DNA of 20,626 nt from Nitrososphaeraceae archaeon (GTDB lineage Archaea; Thermoproteota; Nitrososphaeria; Nitrososphaerales; Nitrososphaeraceae). The notes beneath the pieces are model-generated. The model was not told the DNA's origin. It did not search any database and saw only the letters and a list, made by a program, of their open reading frames with translations. This document shows positions 6,889 through 13,758 of this stretch, in pieces. The position numbers and the translations under genes were made by a program. Positions within the stretch are counted from its first letter, which is position 1. Every line of letters starts with the position of its first letter. The DNA is taken from the NCBI GenBank assembly GCA_029240395.1, contig JAREAJ010000017.1, positions 1 through 20,626 of the forward strand, given 5' to 3'.

Positions 6889-8480
6889 GATCGTTGTTCT
6901 CAGAATCTTCATTGCTGCTCCGAACTGACATATTGCTTGATATCGCTACCTTCTTGGCGAGAAGATGGACCGGTAATATGCGCATCCAAGTAGTTCTAAC
7001 GGACCAAAAAATACCAATTACCAGACCCGACAAAAAACAAATTTTCCTTCCAAGCCCGCGTATGTTCCCTGGTAACGAGCTCCAAAGGTACAGGCAGTGG
7101 CGGGTAATGCTATGGTATGAGTCGATGAGAATGATATATTGCACCAAGGTTTTAAGTTATGACCACGTCTTTGGATTCCTACTAAATACGCTTGAAACTA
7201 AGCGATCAGAAATCCTTGGCCTTAGCCTTTGGAATGGTATGGAAAAAGAAATTATTTTTTATGAAGGAATATCCTGGCTCTCAAGACCTCTTCTGAACTC
7301 GCTTTACGGAAAGCATAAGGTTGCTGAGGCTTTTTCTCAATACTTTCTAACCGGTTCGCTGAAGGGCGAACTATTTGGAAACGATCTTAGGAGAGTACAG
7401 AACGCAGCGGATTTTGCCAAGAATGTCTTAAAAGATATAATTGCTAATAATCAAGGCACAAGTTCAATAGAAAAGCACATACCTGAAATTCTCAAGATAT
7501 TGGAGCTGAATGCTTTGGGTTCTTTTCCTGTCATCACACCTTTGAGCAAAATCGGCTTGGGAAGATCCGTTGACAAGAAAAACTTGATCTCTGAAATCGA
7601 AAAGTTTGTAAAACTAAGGAATCTGGAATACAAGGGGGCCAGAAATTCTGAAGAAATTATTGAGGGGCGTGAGGTGGTTGCTGAATTCAAAGCACTCCTC
7701 GAAGAAAGCAAGCGAAGTGAACGCAGAGGGAATGAGGGCTTATTACAACCAGGCTTGAGCATTCCTGAAGACACGAGTTATGATGAGAGCCAGATATACG
7801 ATGTTGATTTGATACAGCGGACGAAAGCAAAATTCAAACAATGGAAAACAGGGTGGATTGAAAGGCACGAAGAAACTGGTGACGAGTTCGACACCGAAAC
7901 CTTCTTGGAAAGGCTACCGAAGACTTTCATCGCGGATTTCAAGGTATCATATAGGTCTAAAGTCGCTATTATCTTGGATCACTCGAGCAGCATTGAAGAA
8001 TCTGAACAGGACTACAAGCGCGCCACTGTAGCATTGTGTGAAGCTTTGCAATTTTTGAAAATAAGATTTGGGGTCTACGCTTTCAGTACCGAAGCCAGAC
8101 AGGTCAAATGCTGGATAATTAAGCCCCCAAGTGCACCGTGGACGAGATTACATGCACGACGGTTGGCACAAGTCAAGGCTGTAGGGGGCACCCCCCTAGC
8201 CGAGATTTACGCTTTGTTAGAACCAATTATCAGATCATTCAGGCCGGATCTTATTGCCACACTTACTGATGGAGAGCCTTCTGATAGTGATGCCGTAAGA
8301 CACATGGTGTTACTCTACCGCAGGATGGGTATTCGAATGGTTGCTCTGGGCCTCGGAAGAACATTAAACGAAGCAGTCAACATAAGTCAGAATTTGAAGT
8401 TTCTAGAATACGAAAAAAGCGTAGCAGTGAGTGAGCTTGGCGCCATTCCAGAGAAGGTAATATCTTTAATGCAAATTTAG
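6885..8480 (+). CDS. VWA-domain protein, CoxE/NorD/CobT-like
   Basis: A 531-residue protein with a C-terminal VWA domain and an intact MIDAS: DHSSS (365-369), Thr436 in GGTPLAEI, and Asp462 in TLTDGEPSD. This resembles the VWA partners of CbbQ/NirQ/NorQ-type ATPases (CbbO, NorD) and CobT, which help activate or metallate enzymes. Residues 1-350 are a family-type N-terminal region with a YESMR segment (78-82) where some relatives carry a histidine-containing motif, and a charged, probably disordered stretch at about 255-345. It begins inside the stop of the upstream AAA+ gene (ATGA at 6885-6888), showing coupling to that now-broken ATPase. Its 3' end overlaps the convergent transaldolase gene by 4 bp. 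The frame is intact with no sign of decay. Confidence 0.85.
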   Translation: MRSLFSESSLLLRTDILLDIATFLARRWTGNMRIQVVLTDQKIPITRPDKKQIFLPSPRMFPGNELQRYRQWRVMLWYESMRMIYCTKVLSYDHVFGFLLNTLETKRSEILGLSLWNGMEKEIIFYEGISWLSRPLLNSLYGKHKVAEAFSQYFLTGSLKGELFGNDLRRVQNAADFAKNVLKDIIANNQGTSSIEKHIPEILKILELNALGSFPVITPLSKIGLGRSVDKKNLISEIEKFVKLRNLEYKGARNSEEIIEGREVVAEFKALLEESKRSERRGNEGLLQPGLSIPEDTSYDESQIYDVDLIQRTKAKFKQWKTGWIERHEETGDEFDTETFLERLPKTFIADFKVSYRSKVAIILDHSSSIEESEQDYKRATVALCEALQFLKIRFGVYAFSTEARQVKCWIIKPPSAPWTRLHARRLAQVKAVGGTPLAEIYALLEPIIRSFRPDLIATLTDGEPSDSDAVRHMVLLYRRMGIRMVALGLGRTLNEAVNISQNLKFLEYEKSVAVSELGAIPEKVISLMQI

Positions 8481-9142
8481 AAAAGGAGATCCGGATTTAA
8501 ATCCTTCACCTTATTCCAATCAGAAAGAAAGCCGTTTAGGCCTTTATCGGTTAGAGGGTGTGTAAACATCTTTTGTAGTATTTCAGGTGGAAGGGTGACT
8601 ATATCTGCACCGCACTTTCCAGCTTCGATAACATGGATAGGATGTCTAATGCTGGCGACTAGGATCTCGGTTTCAAATTTGTAATTAGCGAATATCTGGG
8701 TAATTTCTCTAACAATACTCATCCCATCTTGTCCATTGTCATCGAGTCTGCCAATGAATGGGCTTACATAAGAGGCTCCTGATTTTGCAGCTAAAATCGC
8801 CTGATTGCTCGAGAAAATAAGCGTCACATTGGTTGATATTCCCTCCTGCGCTAATCTCTTAACCGCCCTTAATCCAGCGGGAATCATAGGGATTTTCACT
8901 ACCACATTCTCGCCGTACTTTTTTAACCTATGCGCCTCTTCAATCATAACCTCATAGTCAGTTCCAATTACCTCTAGGTTTACCGGACCTTTGACTATTC
9001 TTACTATCTCATTCATTACTTTCCTAGGATCTCCCTTTTCCTTCGACAGCAGAGATGGATTTGTTGTAACCCCGTCTAGTATTCCCATATCGTTATACGT
9101 CTTTATGCTTTCCAAATTAGCACTATCTAGAAAGATCTTCAT
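8477..9142 (-). CDS. tal: Transaldolase, small TalC/MipB-type
   Basis: Transfers dihydroxyacetone units between sugar phosphates in the non-oxidative pentose-phosphate pathway. The family also includes fructose-6-phosphate aldolases, so the exact activity is not certain. The 221-residue product is a typical short single-barrel enzyme. It begins MKIFLDSANLESI with the conserved Asp6, has GVTTNPSLL (24-32), and places the Schiff-base Lys at 83 in VVVKIPM. STNVTLIFSSNQA and SYVSPFIGRLDDNG follow as expected. Its ATG overlaps the stop of the transketolase C-subunit (ATGA, 9139-9142), so it is the last gene of a translationally coupled three-gene operon. Its TAA overlaps the end of the convergent VWA gene. 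Confidence 0.93.
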   Translation of the reverse strand: MKIFLDSANLESIKTYNDMGILDGVTTNPSLLSKEKGDPRKVMNEIVRIVKGPVNLEVIGTDYEVMIEEAHRLKKYGENVVVKIPMIPAGLRAVKRLAQEGISTNVTLIFSSNQAILAAKSGASYVSPFIGRLDDNGQDGMSIVREITQIFANYKFETEILVASIRHPIHVIEAGKCGADIVTLPPEILQKMFTHPLTDKGLNGFLSDWNKVKDLNPDLLF

Positions 9143-10110
9143 ACAAGGGCTTTCCTCCTCGAATCGATTACGCTCTTGGCTATATCATAAGAAGTTAGGC
9201 CGTATTTAACCAACAAATCTTCGATTTCGTCATCCCTTGCAGACTCTCCAAAGGTATCCTTTACTCCAACTCTCTTAACCGGCACAGGGTATCTCTCACA
9301 ACAGGATTCAGTTACTGCACTTCCCAGACCTCCGATTACATTGTGCTCTTCAGCGGTAACTATAATACCCGTCTTCTTTGCGGCGTCATAGACCAGATCG
9401 TGGTCTATAGGTTTGATACAAAACATATCGATTACACGGCATGATATTCCTTCTTGTTCCTTTAGCAGCCTTGCGGCCTCTAGCGACCTTTGAACCATTA
9501 AGCCGCAGGCAATAATGGTGGCATCGTTACCCTCCGACAGTACGTTTGCCTTACCTAAAGCAAACCGTATACTTTCAGAGTATAATATCTCGCTAGACGG
9601 ACGAGCCAACCTCATATAAAATGGTCCAGGAGTTTTGGCAACTAACTTGGTGAGTTGTTGTGCGGCAAGAGCATCTGCCGGAGCTAGAACCTTCATGTTA
9701 GGTATTGACCTCATGACTGAGAAGTCTTCATTCTGTTGGTGAGATGCTCCATCGGCGCCTACAGTCAAACCAGCATGCGATACGACCAATTTGACATTCA
9801 AATTAGGGTAACAGATGGCATTACGAATCTGGTCGAGACACCTACCTGGCAAGAATGCTGCATATGTGCTCGCAAACACGACTTTGCCTGCGATGGCAAG
9901 ACCAGCTGCAACTGAGACTAAATTGGCCTCAGCAATCCCAAGATTAAACAACCTGTCAGGATATTTGTCACCAAATTTCTTTGTTTTCAGAGATTCCGTA
10001 GTATCGGCCCCTACGCATACCAAATTTGGGTTTTCATTGCCCAGTTCCACTAGGGCTTCTCCATATGCTCCCCTCATATCACCCGTTTTTCTTAGGTTAC
10101 TCAGTTGCAT
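9139..10110 (-). CDS. tktB: Transketolase, C-terminal subunit
   Basis: Supplies the pyrimidine-binding and C-terminal domains of a split transketolase, which moves two-carbon ketol units in the pentose-phosphate pathway with thiamine diphosphate. Of 323 residues, the Pyr domain covers about 1-180. It has the catalytic-Glu segment FNLGIAEANLVSVAAGLA and the substrate-loop histidine in GADGASHQQNEDF. The C-terminal domain covers about 190-315, with TAEEHNVIGGLGSAV. The other half, the PP domain, is encoded just upstream. The ATG lies inside the end of that gene (14 bp overlap, codons for HATE), and the stop overlaps the transaldolase start. This guarantees co-expression. Archaea commonly split transketolase this way. 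Confidence 0.94.
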   Translation of the reverse strand: MQLSNLRKTGDMRGAYGEALVELGNENPNLVCVGADTTESLKTKKFGDKYPDRLFNLGIAEANLVSVAAGLAIAGKVVFASTYAAFLPGRCLDQIRNAICYPNLNVKLVVSHAGLTVGADGASHQQNEDFSVMRSIPNMKVLAPADALAAQQLTKLVAKTPGPFYMRLARPSSEILYSESIRFALGKANVLSEGNDATIIACGLMVQRSLEAARLLKEQEGISCRVIDMFCIKPIDHDLVYDAAKKTGIIVTAEEHNVIGGLGSAVTESCCERYPVPVKRVGVKDTFGESARDDEIEDLLVKYGLTSYDIAKSVIDSRRKALV

Positions 10111-11737
10111 GCAGTTCCTCCTCTATTCCTAACTCATTTGCAAGTGGAATTAATATATGTCTCCGTGCCCTAATCCAATCTTGCCTTATTTCCAGAGATG
10201 TCGACCGAGCAAGCAATTTTCTCTCCAATGCAACATTGGCTTTGTGTTTAAGTTGTATAATTGCACCGTGTATATCGGAGCTGCCGTATACGGCATTGCC
10301 TGCTACCATAATTTTGGCGCCAGCGTCATAAACCTCCTGAAGCCTCCTAGAATCTATACCGCCGTCCGCTTCAATATATCCTTTAAAACCGTGCTTGCGC
10401 AATTTGCCGTCTAGTAAAGCCATTTTCTCTAGCGTTTCAGGCAAGAATTGCTGTCCAGAAAAGCCAGGGTTTACTGACATTACTATTAGCACGTCTATTT
10501 TTTCCAAATGAGAAAAGACCCATAGCGGTAAGTCTGTGGGCGGATTGACCGCGATACCTGGGCTTATACCATTCTGCAAAAGTTTTTCCGCAATCGCTAA
10601 GAACTCTTCTTCAGTACAGGTTTCAGCGTGTACCGTGATGATGTCACACTGGGCATCAATGAAGCCATCGACAAGTTCCACTGGATTTTCGATCATTAAA
10701 TGCGCATCAAAGGGTAAGCTTGTAACCCGCCTCAATTTCTTAATAGTCTCAGCACCCATCGTAGTATTATTGACAAATTTTCCATCCATAATATCGAGAT
10801 GTATCATGTCCGCTCCTCCTCGTTCAGCTTTTCTTATTTTATCCTCATAGTTCTCTGGTTCTCCGGCTATGATAGATGGGGCTATAAAACATTCATTTTC
10901 GAGCTCTTCAAGCAATACAGGGGTGTGTTTCCTCGGAGGCGCCTTACCATGCCATTGTGGATTATTAGTCATATGCTTAATTCCGTTCCCTTTGATAGTA
11001 TTTGCTATGATTATGGATGGCCTATCCTTTACACGCTTCGTCTTGTAAAGGGTATCCATTATTTCTTCCACATTGTGCCCCTTAACCTCCTCGGTATTCC
11101 AGTTGAACGCAGCCCATTTATCCCTCACAGGATCCATCGGCATTATTTCTTCTGTGAAGCCGTCTTGCTGTATACGATTTCTATCTAGAATTACTGTTAT
11201 ATTGTCTAGCTTGAATTTAGCTGCGGCCATCGCCGCTTCCCAAATTTGCCCCTCGTTAGATTCTCCATCCCCTATCAATACGTACACGTGGTTCCTCTTT
11301 CTATCCATTTTGCTTGCTAAGGCGATACCAACGGCAACCGAAAGCCCTATTCCTTCCGAGCCTCCGGAATACTCAATTCCGGGCACGCTTTGGCTCTGTT
11401 GATAGGAACTATATCTCACCGGGTGGCCTTGAAGTCGGGATCCGAGTCTGCGCAATGAGCTCATCTCATCAGGTGGGAAATATCCCGCTACAGATAGCGT
11501 AGCATAATATCCTGGAGCAGAATGAGCCTTGGAGTTTACGAAGTAGTCTCTATCCGGCCACTCGGGATTTCTAGGGCTATGTTTCATTACTCTGAGATAG
11601 AGAGAACCCATTATCTCCGCAGCGGAAAATGATGCCCCTGGGTGTCCTGAACCAGCCTCCGCGATTCCTAAAATGGCGAGCATACGTATATCCCTGATTT
11701 TGCATTTCAGATTCAGATAGCGCATCTTGAGGCTCAT
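10097..11737 (-). CDS. Fusion: transketolase N-terminal subunit + ribulose-phosphate 3-epimerase
   Basis: A 546-residue, apparently bifunctional protein. Residues 1 to about 270 are the transketolase PP domain: GHPGASFSAAEI (31-42), the thiamine-diphosphate motif GDGESNEG (156-163) with Asn179 in LDNI, and family-ending NNPQWHGKAPP (258-268). After a short linker, residues about 284-500 are a complete ribulose-phosphate 3-epimerase barrel: APSII with Ser288, HLDIMDG (313-319), FDAHLMI with His346, MSVNPGFSGQ (420-429) and Asp458 in EADGGID. All catalytic epimerase residues are present. A helical charged tail of about 45 residues (about 502-546) belongs to neither family. The frame is open with no internal stop. 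Start is ATG 11735-11737. It heads the operon with the C-subunit and transaldolase, linking epimerisation of ribulose-5-phosphate to the enzyme that uses xylulose-5-phosphate. Confidence 0.93.
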   Translation of the reverse strand: MSLKMRYLNLKCKIRDIRMLAILGIAEAGSGHPGASFSAAEIMGSLYLRVMKHSPRNPEWPDRDYFVNSKAHSAPGYYATLSVAGYFPPDEMSSLRRLGSRLQGHPVRYSSYQQSQSVPGIEYSGGSEGIGLSVAVGIALASKMDRKRNHVYVLIGDGESNEGQIWEAAMAAAKFKLDNITVILDRNRIQQDGFTEEIMPMDPVRDKWAAFNWNTEEVKGHNVEEIMDTLYKTKRVKDRPSIIIANTIKGNGIKHMTNNPQWHGKAPPRKHTPVLLEELENECFIAPSIIAGEPENYEDKIRKAERGGADMIHLDIMDGKFVNNTTMGAETIKKLRRVTSLPFDAHLMIENPVELVDGFIDAQCDIITVHAETCTEEEFLAIAEKLLQNGISPGIAVNPPTDLPLWVFSHLEKIDVLIVMSVNPGFSGQQFLPETLEKMALLDGKLRKHGFKGYIEADGGIDSRRLQEVYDAGAKIMVAGNAVYGSSDIHGAIIQLKHKANVALERKLLARSTSLEIRQDWIRARRHILIPLANELGIEEELHATE

Positions 11738-11815
11738 ATCAAAGGGTTACACCAACGCAATGAGAGTTAGGCATGACACAGATCATTACAACGGAATTGC
11801 ATAGCACCCAACTTA

Positions 11816-11831
11816 AAAAGATATATCTTTT
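11816..11831. promoter_or_regulatory. Perfect 16-bp AT-rich palindrome between divergent operons
   Basis: AAAAGATATATCTTTT is a perfect inverted repeat between the transketolase operon (start 11737) and the aminopeptidase gene (start 11919). It could be a bidirectional TATA element with untranslated leaders of roughly 50-70 nt, or an operator. A second AT-rich element, TAATGTAAAATAA at about 11894-11906, is nearer to the aminopeptidase start. Confidence 0.35.
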
Positions 11832-11918
11832 GCTAAAAGTGGCGAAGCTCATATTGACCTACATTGATCCAGGAGAAGCGGGAAATTCTCTCATAATGTA
11901 AAATAACCTGTGTTTCCT

Positions 11919-13442
11919 ATGAGTCGCATGGTTGAAATAGTCATTGAAAAGCCGAGGTTCGAAGAGAATCCTCCTCCTCTTTTGATCATGGGAATCTCAG
12001 AAAGTAAGGAATATGCAAAATATTCTAGACACCTGGATTTTAAAACTGTAGAATATCTTAAGGAAATTCTTTCCGAAAGAATATTCACAGGAAAAATTGG
12101 AACAAGCTTATTGTTACCACTGGGTAGTAATTACAAAATAGGAAAGATACTCTTGGTAGGACTTGGTAATCCAGACAAGTTGACAGAAGAGACTGCCCGA
12201 ATAGCAGCTGGAAAGATAGCTATAAAGTCGAGAGAGATTAACGAGCCGAACTTCTCTATCTTCCCAATTGTAGGAGAGGAGAGTCGGTATATCGAAGCGA
12301 TGGCTGAAGGAATTTTTTTGTCGTTATATAAATTTGATAGGTACAAGGCTGGAGGCTCGGAGTCAGAAAGCGTCAATATTCAGAAGGTGAGCATTCTTAT
12401 TGAGAGTGAAAATATCGAAGAGGTTAAGAAAATTATCGAACATGTAAAGGTTATCACTGATGCAGTTAATTTCTCCAGAGATTTGGGAAACCTTCCTCCC
12501 AATGATTGTTCACCCGGTCAATTAGTATCACAGTCTGTGGCGATGGCGGATCGCTATCAGATCCGAACAACGGTTCTCGAGCGCTATCAGATGGAGTCCA
12601 TGGGTTTGAATGGGATAGTCTCTGTAGGAAAGGGAAGTAATAATCCTCCTAAAATGCTCGTTCTTGAATATTATGGCCCTTCTGCTGAAGAAAGACCTTA
12701 CCTTCTGATCGGCAAAGCGGTGACGTTTGACACCGGCGGAATCTCATTAAAACCCGGTGATAAGATGGATGAAATGAAATATGATAAATGCGGAGGATGC
12801 AATGTTATCGGCATTTTGAGGGCCGTTGCAGGGCTTAGGTTACCGATAAGAGTAATAGGGCTGGTTCCCTGTGTGGAAAATATGCCATCGAGTAGCTCTT
12901 ATCGACCTGGGGACATAATAAAGATGTTCAATGACAAGACGGTAGAGGTAGTGAACACAGATGCCGAGGGGAGGATTATTCTTGCTGACGCCATGGCGTA
13001 TGGAATAAAGTTATTCAACCCCCGGCTGGTAATTGATTTTGCCACTCTGACTGGAGCAAGTATCATAGCATTAGGTGCAAATGTTGCAGCAATGGTTGGA
13101 ACTGATGATGATCTTAAGAGCAATCTAAAGAGCCTCTCTGAAAGGACAGGAGAAAAGATTTGGGAGTTGCCACTTGGGGAGGAGTACCACGAGCAGATTA
13201 AGAGTCACTTTGCAGATATAAAAAATATAGGTGGAAGGCCAGCTGGGGCAATAACGGCTGCGGCTTTCTTATCAAACTTTACAGATGCAACGCCGTGGGT
13301 CCATCTCGACATTGCTGGGACAGCATGGACTCAGGATGGGACCTCGGAGAAGAGTTACAATCCTAAGGGAGCCACTGGATTTGGGATACGTATGATAGCA
13401 AAGTTTTTCATTGAAGAATCGCGAAGAAACCATGCCGCTTAA
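11919..13442 (+). CDS. pepA: Leucyl aminopeptidase, M17 family
   Basis: Cytosolic two-metal exopeptidase that removes N-terminal residues from peptides. I place the start at ATG 11919; GTG 11910 and ATG 11928 are alternatives. Counting from GTG 11910, the metal ligands and catalytic residues are present and spaced as in E. coli PepA: Lys269 and Asp274 in GKAVTFDTGG, Lys281 in ISLKP, Asp292 in MKYDKCGG, and Asp351, Glu353 and Arg355 in the family signature NTDAEGR. The N-terminal macro-like domain (about 1-185) is present, and full length (about 507 residues) matches the family. The gene diverges from the transketolase operon. It ends about 25 bp from the convergent 5S rRNA gene, and no poly-T terminator is visible between them. 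Confidence 0.96.
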   Translation: MSRMVEIVIEKPRFEENPPPLLIMGISESKEYAKYSRHLDFKTVEYLKEILSERIFTGKIGTSLLLPLGSNYKIGKILLVGLGNPDKLTEETARIAAGKIAIKSREINEPNFSIFPIVGEESRYIEAMAEGIFLSLYKFDRYKAGGSESESVNIQKVSILIESENIEEVKKIIEHVKVITDAVNFSRDLGNLPPNDCSPGQLVSQSVAMADRYQIRTTVLERYQMESMGLNGIVSVGKGSNNPPKMLVLEYYGPSAEERPYLLIGKAVTFDTGGISLKPGDKMDEMKYDKCGGCNVIGILRAVAGLRLPIRVIGLVPCVENMPSSSSYRPGDIIKMFNDKTVEVVNTDAEGRIILADAMAYGIKLFNPRLVIDFATLTGASIIALGANVAAMVGTDDDLKSNLKSLSERTGEKIWELPLGEEYHEQIKSHFADIKNIGGRPAGAITAAAFLSNFTDATPWVHLDIAGTAWTQDGTSEKSYNPKGATGFGIRMIAKFFIEESRRNHAA

Positions 13443-13465
13443 GTCAGTCCGATCCGGTTGTTAAG

Positions 13466-13586
13466 AAACGCCAGCACTGCCGTCTCCCAACCGCTCACGC
13501 AGGTCAGTACACAGCAGCGATAGCAGGTTTGACTTCCGGGTTCGGAATGGGTCCGGGTCGCGCCCTGCTTCTATGACCGGCTATTA
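13466..13586 (-). rRNA. rrf: 5S ribosomal RNA
   Basis: The minus strand carries the conserved 5S core: CCGGACCCATTCCGAACCCG then GAAGTCAAACCTGC, and further on GAGCGGTTGGGAGACGGCAG. The terminal helix I can form between GCCGGT (complement of 13576-13581) and GCTGGC (complement of 13470-13475), so I place the ends at about 13586 and 13466 (about 120 nt); exact termini are estimates. There is no 16S, 23S or tRNA nearby, so it is an independent transcription unit, as in Thaumarchaeota and some other archaea. It is convergent with pepA. Confidence 0.92.
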
Positions 13587-13606
13587 GTTGACTGTCAGAA
13601 GGGCCA

Positions 13607-13618
13607 TTTTAATTTTTA
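13607..13618 (-). promoter_or_regulatory. Putative TATA box of 5S rRNA
   Basis: On the minus strand TAAAAATTAAAA is centred about 26 bp upstream of the predicted 5S 5' end, the standard archaeal promoter distance. This supports an independent promoter for the 5S gene. Confidence 0.55.
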
Positions 13619-13722
13619 TCTGGCCGGGACGCAAAGATACATACATTCGGCCGTGTGCACCTTGTTCGAACTGCCAAACCCAAATGTTGTTGGATTCGAG
13701 GTGGTATGGCAGAATCACACAA

Positions 13723-13732
13723 GCTATTTAAC
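13723..13732 (+). promoter_or_regulatory. Putative TATA box of ABCE1
   Basis: GCTATTTAAC lies about 30 bp upstream of the TTG start at 13759. There is no Shine-Dalgarno motif in between, so a leaderless transcript starting with TTG is plausible. Confidence 0.4.
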
Positions 13733-13758
13733 CTGTTACTGTTGAGAGTAATTAAAAT

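Noticed and set aside
13655..13680. tRNA T-loop-like GTTCGAAC at 13664-13671
   Set aside because: The flanks do not form a 5-bp T-stem on either strand, and no acceptor or anticodon arms are found.
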